Assembly (NCBI RefSeq): GCF_013410775.1
Contig: NZ_JACCFH010000001.1
Location: forward strand, 372,001-436,000
DNA: 64,000 nucleotides
Source of the DNA: Sphaerotilus montanus
Lineage (GTDB): Bacteria > Pseudomonadota > Gammaproteobacteria > Burkholderiales > Burkholderiaceae_C
Reading direction: 5' to 3'
Shown here: positions 42,789 through 50,610 of the stretch, one piece after another
Layout of the letters: every line of letters starts with the position of its first letter
Numbering within the stretch: position 1 is the first letter of the stretch
Notes under the pieces: model-generated
Database searches by the model: none
What the model saw: the letters and a program-made list of their open reading frames with translations, nothing else
What the model was told of the DNA's origin: nothing
Translations under genes and position numbers: made by a program

Positions 42789-43760
42789 TCACATCGCCGA
42801 ACCGTCCGATACAGCGGCCGAATGACGCACCGCAGCATCCGCCGTGCCGACCACGCCGCGCCACCACGCCGCATCCGCTGCCAGCGCCGTGGCCGCCTGC
42901 TGCGCCAGCGACAGCCGCCCGCCCTGCGGCAGCAGCAGGCCCATGGTGACGGTGAGGTCCGGCTCGACCAGCGGCACCAGTTCCAGCGCCGGGTACTGCC
43001 GCGCCAGCGCAGCCAGCACGCCCGGCATCACGCTGCAGACCTGGCCCTCCAGCACCGTCAGCATCAGCGTCAGCACCGAGTTGGTCTCGATCACCGGCTG
43101 CACCACCGCGCCCGCCTGGGCGAAGGCCTCGTCGACGATGTGGCGGTTGTGCATCTCGCGGGTGAGCATGCACAGGTCGAGCCGCGCTGCGTCGGCCCAG
43201 CGCATCGGGGCCGGCTCGGCGGGCACCGCGCTGGCATCGCGGCGGCGCAGCAGCACATAGCGCTCGCGGTAGGTGGACAGCACCTGCGCCTTGAGTGCCC
43301 GCGCCCGCGCCCGGTCCACATAACCCAGCGCCAGATCGAAGGAGAGCTGCTCCAGCCCGGTCTCGATCTCGGCCGAGCTGAGCGAGCGCACCGACGGGCG
43401 GATGTCCGGGTGCCGCTCGCGCAGACGTGCGGCCAGCCGGGCCGCCACCGGCACCGCCGTGGGCACGCACGCGATCACCAGCGGGCCGCCCGGCCGGTCG
43501 ACCGAGGCACACAGGTCCTGCCGCAGCGCCTCGCGCTCGTGGAGCATGCGGTGGGCGCTGGCCAGCACGCGCTCGCCCTCCGGCGTCAGGCCCTCGTACT
43601 GGCGGCTGCGGCGCACGATGGTCACGCCGAATTCCTGCTCCAGCGCGCGCACCGCGTTGGACAGCGCGGGCTGGGTGATGTGGCAGGCCTCGGCCGCGCG
43701 GCCGAAATGGCGGTGCTGGGCCAGCGCAGCCAGGTAACGCATGGCGTCGAGCAAGTTCAT
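42789..43760 (-). CDS. fdsR: LysR-family regulator of the formate dehydrogenase operon
   Basis: The 323-residue LysR-type protein has the N-terminal helix-turn-helix ('FGRAAEACHITQPALSNAVR') and the inducer-binding domain ('LVIACVPTAVPVAARLAARL'). Its position before fdsG on the same strand matches FdsR, a formate-linked repressor/activator. Family members often begin 'MNLLDAMRYL' as here. A TnpB element ends one base before the start codon, so the original promoter and Shine-Dalgarno sequence have been displaced. Expression must come from the element or from a rebuilt promoter. Confidence 0.9.
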   Translation of the reverse strand: MNLLDAMRYLAALAQHRHFGRAAEACHITQPALSNAVRALEQEFGVTIVRRSRQYEGLTPEGERVLASAHRMLHEREALRQDLCASVDRPGGPLVIACVPTAVPVAARLAARLRERHPDIRPSVRSLSSAEIETGLEQLSFDLALGYVDRARARALKAQVLSTYRERYVLLRRRDASAVPAEPAPMRWADAARLDLCMLTREMHNRHIVDEAFAQAGAVVQPVIETNSVLTLMLTVLEGQVCSVMPGVLAALARQYPALELVPLVEPDLTVTMGLLLPQGGRLSLAQQAATALAADAAWWRGVVGTADAAVRHSAAVSDGSAM

Positions 43761-43900
43761 GTTGACATCCTCCCCACCCTAAAGGACGGGGATTCCTCCT
43801 GCGCGACGCGCATGCCCGCGCGCAGCGATGTTCCTGGCGGCGTTCACGTCGCGGTGGTGTTCCGCGCCGCACTCGCAGCAAGTCCATCGCCTCATTCGCA
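43742..43900 (-). ncRNA. predicted TnpB guide RNA (omega RNA) region
   Basis: In TnpB elements the guide RNA scaffold overlaps the 3' end of tnpB and the right-end hairpin, and the guide is the host sequence just past the right end. Here the hairpin (43772-43791) contains the tnpB stop codon, and the next bases outside the element are the fdsR start codon region (43761 downwards). The RNA extent is inferred from family knowledge, not demonstrated by the sequence. Confidence 0.35.
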
Positions 43901-44790
43901 GACCTGTCCTGCCTTTCGGACTGCTGGCGGGGATGACCCCGCAGCCCGAACAGGTCTGGGTTGTGTAGGCTTCATTCACCTCTTCGAACACGATGCCGGC
44001 CTGATGGCTCTTGTATTCCAGCATCGTCTTCAGCATTGACCATCCGGCGTCCAGCGTCGACTTCGCCATGGTGGTCTTCACCATCGCACCGGCCTGCACG
44101 TTGCCCACGAAGATCGCCGCGTTGCGCGCGACCAGCCCCGTCGAGAACTTGTGCATCGCATCCTTGCGCGTGTTGGCAATCTTCGCGTGGATCGCGCGGA
44201 CCCGGTTCTTCTTCCCGGCGCGCTGGGCGATCCCCAGCGCGCCTTCATGCTTGCGGTACAGGCCGGACGCCAGCTCTTCGCCGTCCGAGCATGTAGCCGC
44301 GGTCTTCAGGCCGAGGTCGATGCCCACCGATCCGACGCCTTCCGATTTCGGCACGCCCACCTTGACGCACACATTCAGGTACCACCGGCCGCGCGCGTCC
44401 TGCGAGAACGAGCCGGCGCGCAGATCGAAACGGCTCAGACCATAGCTGTCCCACAGGCCGAACTTGTACCCGAGAAAAGCGATCTGCCCGGCCTTGTACT
44501 TCGCGCCGCCCGCCTTGAACGGTACCCAGCCCAGCGAATGCTTCGCCGACTTCGGGTTCGACACCCGCCAGTTCAGCCTCGACTTCTTGAACTGCTTGCG
44601 CCGGGTGGCGTATTCCTCGCACACCAGTTGCACCGTCGCGCTGCCCACCTGCACGCCAGCGTGCTTGTCCTTGATGCGCAGCTTGAGAGTCTTCACGGCT
44701 TCCATCCGACAACTGTATTTCCATACATGTCGGTTGACAAGCTGGAACGGCTTGAACGCTCGACCCCGGGCTGAACCCGGGGATTGTCGC
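43762..44790 (-). mobile_element. IS200/IS605-group element carrying only tnpB
   Basis: The right end (minus-strand sense) is the typical imperfect hairpin with CCCCGTCC-TTTA-GGGTGGGG (43772-43791) followed by GAGGATGTCAA, ending at 43762. A strong hairpin CCCCGGG-CTGAA-CCCGGGG (44764-44782) upstream of tnpB marks the left end; its exact outer border is uncertain, probably 44785-44800. No tnpA transposase is present, so mobility would need one in trans. Confidence 0.75.
43779..44705 (-). CDS. tnpB: TnpB RNA-guided endonuclease, shortened N-terminus
   Basis: The 308-residue protein has a RuvC-like nuclease domain: Asp130 in 'GIDLGLKT', Asp286 in 'HHRDVNAARN' and a zinc finger 'CSGCG' (252-256) with 'CCECG' (276-280). 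Relatives carry roughly 50-60 residues between 'LKLRIKDKHA' and 'VQLVCEEYATRRKQFKKSRL'; here these two blocks are almost adjacent (residues 7-16 and 25-44), suggesting an internal N-terminal deletion. Where canonical TnpB has the second catalytic Glu, the sequence reads 'IFVGNVQ'; Glu241/242 in 'VFEEVNEAYTTQ' lie about 40 residues later, as in forms with a relocated glutamate. Activity is uncertain. Confidence 0.88.
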   Translation of the reverse strand: MEAVKTLKLRIKDKHAGVQVGSATVQLVCEEYATRRKQFKKSRLNWRVSNPKSAKHSLGWVPFKAGGAKYKAGQIAFLGYKFGLWDSYGLSRFDLRAGSFSQDARGRWYLNVCVKVGVPKSEGVGSVGIDLGLKTAATCSDGEELASGLYRKHEGALGIAQRAGKKNRVRAIHAKIANTRKDAMHKFSTGLVARNAAIFVGNVQAGAMVKTTMAKSTLDAGWSMLKTMLEYKSHQAGIVFEEVNEAYTTQTCSGCGVIPASSPKGRTGLRMRRWTCCECGAEHHRDVNAARNIAARGHARRAGGIPVL

Positions 44791-44941
44791 TACATCCGGG
44801 TCACAACTGTAGCCGTGGAACCGTGCAATACCGCACTGCGCTGCCACGCTACATGCCGAAGCAAACTCGGTCCATTCGCTGCGAATGTATATGATTTTCC
44901 GCGCAATACGTCACACTTAGACACATTCAGGAAGCATTTGC

Positions 44942-47635
44942 ATGGGAATCAGGGGAGTGGCCCGGCGGGCAGCGACGGGTCTGGTGGCGGCGTGTGCCGC
45001 CTTGGCGGGGTGTGGCGGCGGTGGCAGCGCGGGGGACACCGGCGCGGCCGCGGAGCTCGCCGGGCCCGGCTACCGGCTCTCGGGCACGCTGTCCGTGCCG
45101 GCCGGTGCGGCGGTCGACAGCGATCTCAACGACGTCAACCAGCTCGGCCGCACCCGCAACAACGACCTCGCCACCGCCCAGGCCCTCGGCGCCCCGGTGC
45201 TGCTCGTCGGCAGCGTCAACCGCCCCGGCACCGGCCCGGCCGGCAGCAACCAGGCCGACGGCGACCCCACCGATGCCCATGTGCTGGACCTGCAGCCAGG
45301 CGATCTGGTCGAGCTGGAGTTCGCTACGGGCACGGCCACCGAGTCTGCCGATCTCGACCTGTACGTGGCGTCCGCCGACGGCTCGCTGACGGGCGCGTCC
45401 GACCGCAGCGACACCGCCTACGAATGTGTGCGCATCACGCAGACGGGGCGCTATTACCTGCGGGTCGAGGCCTTCAGGCGGGCGGCCGGCTACACGCTGC
45501 GGGCCGGACCGGCGGCCACCCCGACCACAGGCTGCACCGCGACCACGGCCCGCACGGTCTTCGACCCGGGCGAACTCATCGCCCAGATCCGCAGCAGCAA
45601 CGCGGCCACGGCGACCGTCAGCGCCCAGGCACTGGCACAGCGCGCCGGCGTCACCCCCGTGGCCGGCGCGTCGGCCCGCGGCCCGCAGTTGCTGCGCCTG
45701 CCCGACCAGGCCGCCAGCCGCCGCAGCGGGCTCGCGGTGCTGGCGGGCGACCGCGTGTCCGAGGCCACCCGCGCGCGCATCCTGTCGGAGGGGACGTCCG
45801 CCGACCCGCTGCGCGACAGCATCGAGGCCCGCCTGGAGACCCTGCGCTACGCCAAGGCGCTGCAGGCCACCGGTGCCTACGACTACGTGCAGCCGAATGT
45901 GCTGCTGCAGCCCTCCGCCACCATCGGTCCCTTTCCGCCCAACGACCTCCACTACGGCGAGCAGCGCCGGGACCACGAACTCATCACCCTGCCCGCGGCC
46001 ATCCAGCGCATCCAGGCACTGCCGATGCAGCCCGCGCAGCGACCGGTCATCGCGGTGATCGACACCGGGGTGATGCTCGACCACCCCGACCTCCAGCCGC
46101 AGCTCGCCTCGCCCGGGCGGACCTTCCTCACCGAGCGCCTGCCGGGCGACCGCAACCTGGCCAGCGGCGATGACCAGCGACTGGCCGCCGACCACGCCGT
46201 GTCCCACGGCACCCACGTCGCCGGCACGGCAGCGGCAGCCACGTACAACGGCATCGGCGTGGCAGGCGTGGCGCCGATGGCGCGGCTGCTGCCGCTGAAC
46301 GTGTTCGGCCGCCAGGCCTCGGCCAAGACCATCGATCTCCTGCAGGCCATGCTCTACGCGGCCGGGCTGGACAACAGCGCCGGTGTGCTGCCGGCGCGCC
46401 GGGCCGACGTGATCAACGTGAGCATGGGCAGCCCCGGTGCCTGCGGCGTGGCCTTCCAGGACACCGTCAACCGGGTGCGGGCCGCCGGCACCCTGGTCGT
46501 GGCCGCCGCCGGCAGCCTGGCAGACAACCCCGGCGGCCAGCCCGCCGAAGTCCAGCAGCCAGCCAACTGCGCGGGCGTCATCGCCGTCGGCGCGATCGAC
46601 TCGGACCGGCAGCGCTCGCGCTACGCCAACTCGGGCGCGGCGCTGACCGTGGCAGCACCCGGCGGCGACCTCGGGACGGCCGGTGTCGCCAGCGGCCTGA
46701 GCGAGGGCATCTTCAGCACCCTCGTCAACTACAGCGGCGACGGGCTGCGCATCCCCGGCGTCGGCCCGCTGCAGGGCAGCTCGATGGCCGCACCCCAGGT
46801 CAGCGGCGTGCTCGCCCTGATGCGCTACCTGAACCCGGACCTGTCCGTGGACGAGATCGACACGCTCTTCGCCACCGGCCGGCTGACCGATGACCTGGGC
46901 GCCACCGGCCACGACAGCCTCTTCGGCCACGGGCTGATCAACGCGCTCAAGGCGGTCGATGCCGCGCTGGAATCGGCCACCGGCACCAGCAGCGTGGCGA
47001 ACGGCGCGGCGACACTGGGCCTGCGCCCGGCCCGGCTGGACCTCGGCAGCCTGCGCAGCGCGGCCACGATCGACCTCGTGGTGCTCTCCGGCAAGCGCTC
47101 CTCGGTCACCGCGACCGTCACCGCCGTGCGCAGCAGCCACCCGGCGCTGGCGCTGCACACCGGCACCGCCGACCCCAGCATCAGCCTGCACCGGCAGGTC
47201 CTCGATGTCGACCGCCGCCTGCTGCCCGCCGATGGCAGCTTCAGCGCCACCGTCACGCTGACGCTGAGCACCGGCGCGGAGCTGACCCTGCCGGTCACGC
47301 TCGACCGGCCCGCCGGCAGCGCCAGCAGCGGCCCCGGCTTCGGGCCGGTCTACGTGACGCTGAGCGATCCGGACACCGGCCGGGTGCTGCACACCGTGCT
47401 GGTGCACGCCAGCCAGGGACGCTACGCCTGGCAGTTCAGCGGCTACCGGCGGTCGAAGGTCGTGGTCCGGGCCGGCGCCGATCCGAACAACGACGGGGTC
47501 CTTTGCGGACCGGGCAAGCCTTGCGGCACCTGGGTGTCCGGCAATCTGGCCCCCAGCCACGAGCGGGCGGCGACGCTGTCGGTCGACCAGAGCGGCCTGG
47601 ATCTGAGCCTCTCGCCCGTCCCCTGGGGTCCCTGA
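44942..47635 (+). CDS. S8 serine protease, predicted lipoprotein with PPC-like domain
   Basis: The 897-residue protein has a lipoprotein signal ('AALAGCGGGG'). A bacterial pre-peptidase (PPC-like) beta domain at about 105-185 ('LDLQPGDLVELEFATG', 'GRYYLRVEAFRRAAGYTL') is followed by a linker (190-345). The catalytic domain has Asp374 ('VIDTGVMLDHPDL'), His422 ('SHGTHVAG') and Ser614 ('GSSMAAP'). C-terminal residues about 680-897 contain two beta-rich segments, the last with 'FSGYRRSKVVVRAGAD' and a Cys pair ('LCGPGKPCGTW'). AGGAAG upstream supports ATG 44942. The layout is that of a surface-attached exoprotease. It follows the TnpB element by about 150 bases. Confidence 0.9.
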   Translation: MGIRGVARRAATGLVAACAALAGCGGGGSAGDTGAAAELAGPGYRLSGTLSVPAGAAVDSDLNDVNQLGRTRNNDLATAQALGAPVLLVGSVNRPGTGPAGSNQADGDPTDAHVLDLQPGDLVELEFATGTATESADLDLYVASADGSLTGASDRSDTAYECVRITQTGRYYLRVEAFRRAAGYTLRAGPAATPTTGCTATTARTVFDPGELIAQIRSSNAATATVSAQALAQRAGVTPVAGASARGPQLLRLPDQAASRRSGLAVLAGDRVSEATRARILSEGTSADPLRDSIEARLETLRYAKALQATGAYDYVQPNVLLQPSATIGPFPPNDLHYGEQRRDHELITLPAAIQRIQALPMQPAQRPVIAVIDTGVMLDHPDLQPQLASPGRTFLTERLPGDRNLASGDDQRLAADHAVSHGTHVAGTAAAATYNGIGVAGVAPMARLLPLNVFGRQASAKTIDLLQAMLYAAGLDNSAGVLPARRADVINVSMGSPGACGVAFQDTVNRVRAAGTLVVAAAGSLADNPGGQPAEVQQPANCAGVIAVGAIDSDRQRSRYANSGAALTVAAPGGDLGTAGVASGLSEGIFSTLVNYSGDGLRIPGVGPLQGSSMAAPQVSGVLALMRYLNPDLSVDEIDTLFATGRLTDDLGATGHDSLFGHGLINALKAVDAALESATGTSSVANGAATLGLRPARLDLGSLRSAATIDLVVLSGKRSSVTATVTAVRSSHPALALHTGTADPSISLHRQVLDVDRRLLPADGSFSATVTLTLSTGAELTLPVTLDRPAGSASSGPGFGPVYVTLSDPDTGRVLHTVLVHASQGRYAWQFSGYRRSKVVVRAGADPNNDGVLCGPGKPCGTWVSGNLAPSHERAATLSVDQSGLDLSLSPVPWGP

Positions 47636-47731
47636 AGCCCATTCTTAGCGCACCGGGTTTCCCCTGAGGAGGGCTGGTCGAATCTCGGTATATTCGCCGA
47701 ACCATCCCCCCTCACCTGCCACCGGGAGCCC

Positions 47732-48295
47732 ATGACCAAGCCCTCAGCGCCGCCTCGACCCCACCCGACCCGGTGGACCGCCTCCGTGAAGAGGTTGCTG
47801 CTGTTCCTGGCGGGCACCGCAGCCGTGCAGGTCGCTGCAGCGCAAGGTCTGCAGGTCACCCGCAACCCGGTCGCCGACGCCAGTGCCAGCCGGTCCGCAG
47901 CCGCACCGACCGTGGTGCGCGTGCTCTCGACCCGCAGCCACATGCAGTGCCCGCTGCCGGGCAAGAACACCCGGCTGCTGAGCATCGACTCGCCCCGGGA
48001 ATGGGAAGACACCATCGAGCGCCAGGACGAGGTCACGGCGCTGGGTCGCAAGGTGCGCTGGGCCAGGGAGCGTGTGCTGGTCTACGCGCTGGAGTCCAAG
48101 CCCTACGCGGGGGTGCGCCTGGACTCTCCGTCGCGGGTGATCCGGCTGGCGCATGGTGTGCTGTACTGGCCGGTGCGGCAGGTACAGCCGGAGACGGGCG
48201 CGAACAAGGCCTCCGTGCTGACCCGGCCGTGTGTCATGACGACCATCGACCGCGCCTACTGGCAGCGCATCAAGGTCGTGCCGGCACGGCCCTGA
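47732..48295 (+). CDS. exported protein of unknown function
   Basis: I do not recognise this 187-residue protein. It has a basic N-terminus followed by a signal-type hydrophobic segment ('LLLFLAGTAAVQVAAAQ'). The mature part has two cysteines ('MQCPLPG' and 'TRPCVMTTI') that could form a disulfide. A central 'LESKPYAGVRLDSPSRVIRL' block suggests a compact beta-rich domain. It lies about 100 bases after a subtilase gene on the same strand, with AT-rich GTATATTCG (47690-47698) and an SD-like GGGAG before the ATG. A role as a protease partner or inhibitor is possible only by position. Confidence 0.65.
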   Translation: MTKPSAPPRPHPTRWTASVKRLLLFLAGTAAVQVAAAQGLQVTRNPVADASASRSAAAPTVVRVLSTRSHMQCPLPGKNTRLLSIDSPREWEDTIERQDEVTALGRKVRWARERVLVYALESKPYAGVRLDSPSRVIRLAHGVLYWPVRQVQPETGANKASVLTRPCVMTTIDRAYWQRIKVVPARP

Positions 48296-48436
48296 TCCTG
48301 CAGCCCGGCCTGCATTGGGGCCCATTGGGAGAAAAGTGACACAGAAGACCCCGTTGTATGGGGATGGATCCGGCGGTCAGGCGGTTAGAACCACCGCACC
48401 CTGCAACCTCTGTCTGGCGCCAGCCCCCCCACCACG

Positions 48437-50602
48437 ATGGTCACCTGTCCTTTCCTGCGTTCGCACGCCGCCTCGGCTGCGCTCCTGCTGGCCTTGCTGG
48501 CGGGGTGCGGCGGCGGCAGTGCCGACGCAGCGCCCGCGGACACACGGACACCCGCCCGCACGGCCCAGGCCCTCGCTGCACCGAGCGTGCTCACGGTACG
48601 CGCCAAGGGCAGCCTCCACGCCGGCGTCGGCCCGGTCATGGTGGTCCGTCTCAACCAGCAGGTGGTCGGCACGGTCGAGGTGAAGAACACCGCCGACTGG
48701 GCCGACTTCCCGTTCAGTCTCCCGGCGCTGCGCGGCGGGGACAAGATCGATGTGGTCTTCACCAACGACATCGCCGCCAACGGCGTCGACCGCAATCTCC
48801 ACATCGCCTCGCTGAGCGACGGCACGACCGTGCTGCTGCCCTTCACCACGGGCATCGTCATCGACCGCGGTGCCGGCGCCGCGGCGTTCGACGGTCTGGA
48901 CCTGCTTCCCGGCAGCAGCACCCTGGCCAGCAACGGCGCGCTGCGGCTCACCTGGCCCGGCGGACCCAATGCAGCGGCCTCCACGCTGCCCCGCCGCAAG
49001 GCCGCGGCCCGGCTGCTGCTCCAGGCCAGCTTCGGCCCGACACCCGCTGCGGTCGACGCGCTGGCCGCGACCACCGACGCCAGCTGGATCACCACCCAGA
49101 TGGCCCTGCCGACCACCGACGACTTCGTCCGCGGGGTGCAGGCGCGCTACGACCTGGGTGACATGAACCGCCCGGGCGGCGACCAGTACGACCCGTCCGA
49201 AATCGTGCGGATCTTCTGGCGCACAGCACCAGCGGCCCCGGACCAGCTGCGCAAGCGCACCGCCTTCGCGTTGCACCACCTCTTCATGGTGTCGCAGGTG
49301 GACGCCAATCTGTGGTTCCACAGCCGCGCCTACGCCAGCTACCTCGATCTGCTGAACCGCCATGCCTTCGGCAACTTCCGCACGCTGATCGAGGAGATCG
49401 CGCTCAGCCCGGCCATGGGCATCTACCTCTCGCACCTGCGCAACCGCAAGGAAGACCCGTCGATCAACCGCCAGCCCGACGAGAATTTCGCGCGCGAGCT
49501 GATGCAGCTCTTCACCATCGGCCTGCAGGAGCTGAACCCGGACGGCAGCCCGAAGCTCGACAGCACCGGCCAGCCGATCGATACCTACCGCAATGCCGAC
49601 GTGATGGCGCTGGCCAAGGTCTTCACCGGCTTCACCTGGGGCTTCCCGGACGGGCAGATGAGCAACGACAAGTTCGGCTGGCTCGACCCGACCTACACCG
49701 CGGCAGGCGACCAGCGCGTCGACCTGCAGCGCATGAAGGCCCTGCCCGACCAGCACTCCACGGCAGAGAAGAAGCTGTTCACCGGCAAGCCCTGGGCCGT
49801 GACCCTGCCGGCCGGATCCTCGGCACAAGCCGATGTGAAGGCCGCGCTGGACACGCTGTTCCAGCACCCCAATGTCGGCCCCTTCATCGGCCGCCAGCTC
49901 ATCCAGCAGCTGGTCACCAGCCAGCCGAGCGCGGCCTACGTGGGCCGCGTCGCGGCGGTCTTCAACAACAACGGCGCCGGGGTGCGCGGTGACCTGGGCG
50001 CCGTCGTGCGCGCCATCCTGCTGGACACCGAGGCGCGCACCATCCCGGCCCCGACCAGCCCGAACGGCAAGCTGCGGGAGCCGGTGCTGGGTCTGCTGCA
50101 CTGGATGCGGACCTTCGGCGCCACCTCGACCAACGGCCGCTACCGCATGGGCTGGCAACTGGATCCGCTCGGCGAGACCCCGTTCCGGGCGCCCTCGGTG
50201 TTCGGCTACTTCCGCCCCGGCTACGTCCCGCCCACCCCGGCCTTTGCGCCGCGCAAGGCCACGGCGCCCGAATTCCAGATCCTCGACGAGAACAGCGTGG
50301 CGGCGTGGGTGAACCTGGCCGGAGCGATGGGCGCCGGAGGACTCGGCTGGGTCGACAACGCCCCCGAGGTTCCGGGCAACCACAGCCACCTGCTGAACGT
50401 GCTGACCAATGCCGGCGTCAGCGGCCTGCTCGACGAGATCGACGTGCTGCTGCTGGGCGGACGCATGTCGGCCGATCTGCGCAGGATCCTGACCGAGGCG
50501 GTGGTCGGCATCGAGGACGCCAGCACGCGCGGCGACCCCGACCGCGTCCGTCTGGCCGTCTTCCTGACCCTGGCCTCGCCCGAATTCCGGATCCAACGCT
50601 GA
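48437..50602 (+). CDS. DUF1800 lipoprotein with N-terminal CBM60-like carbohydrate-binding module
   Basis: The 721-residue protein has a lipoprotein signal ('LLALLAGCGGGS'). Residues about 50-155 resemble the calcium-dependent xylan-binding module ('GPVMVVRLNQQVVGTVEV', 'DKIDVVFTNDIAANGVDRN'). The rest is a DUF1800 domain, with 'ARLLLQASFGPTPAAVDAL' at its start, 'DENFARELMQLFTIGL' and 'ADVMALAKVFTGFTWG'. DUF1800 proteins are nearly always paired with DUF1501 proteins, as here eight bases downstream. Their activity is not established. The sugar-binding module suggests work at polysaccharide surfaces outside the cell. Confidence 0.9.
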   Translation: MVTCPFLRSHAASAALLLALLAGCGGGSADAAPADTRTPARTAQALAAPSVLTVRAKGSLHAGVGPVMVVRLNQQVVGTVEVKNTADWADFPFSLPALRGGDKIDVVFTNDIAANGVDRNLHIASLSDGTTVLLPFTTGIVIDRGAGAAAFDGLDLLPGSSTLASNGALRLTWPGGPNAAASTLPRRKAAARLLLQASFGPTPAAVDALAATTDASWITTQMALPTTDDFVRGVQARYDLGDMNRPGGDQYDPSEIVRIFWRTAPAAPDQLRKRTAFALHHLFMVSQVDANLWFHSRAYASYLDLLNRHAFGNFRTLIEEIALSPAMGIYLSHLRNRKEDPSINRQPDENFARELMQLFTIGLQELNPDGSPKLDSTGQPIDTYRNADVMALAKVFTGFTWGFPDGQMSNDKFGWLDPTYTAAGDQRVDLQRMKALPDQHSTAEKKLFTGKPWAVTLPAGSSAQADVKAALDTLFQHPNVGPFIGRQLIQQLVTSQPSAAYVGRVAAVFNNNGAGVRGDLGAVVRAILLDTEARTIPAPTSPNGKLREPVLGLLHWMRTFGATSTNGRYRMGWQLDPLGETPFRAPSVFGYFRPGYVPPTPAFAPRKATAPEFQILDENSVAAWVNLAGAMGAGGLGWVDNAPEVPGNHSHLLNVLTNAGVSGLLDEIDVLLLGGRMSADLRRILTEAVVGIEDASTRGDPDRVRLAVFLTLASPEFRIQR

Positions 50603-50610
50603 CACCCGCC

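Noticed and set aside
44464..46173. Long plus-strand frame across the TnpB left end and the third subtilase
   Set aside because: It crosses a mobile element boundary and overlaps the subtilase in another frame, with Arg/Pro/Ala-rich low-complexity sequence.
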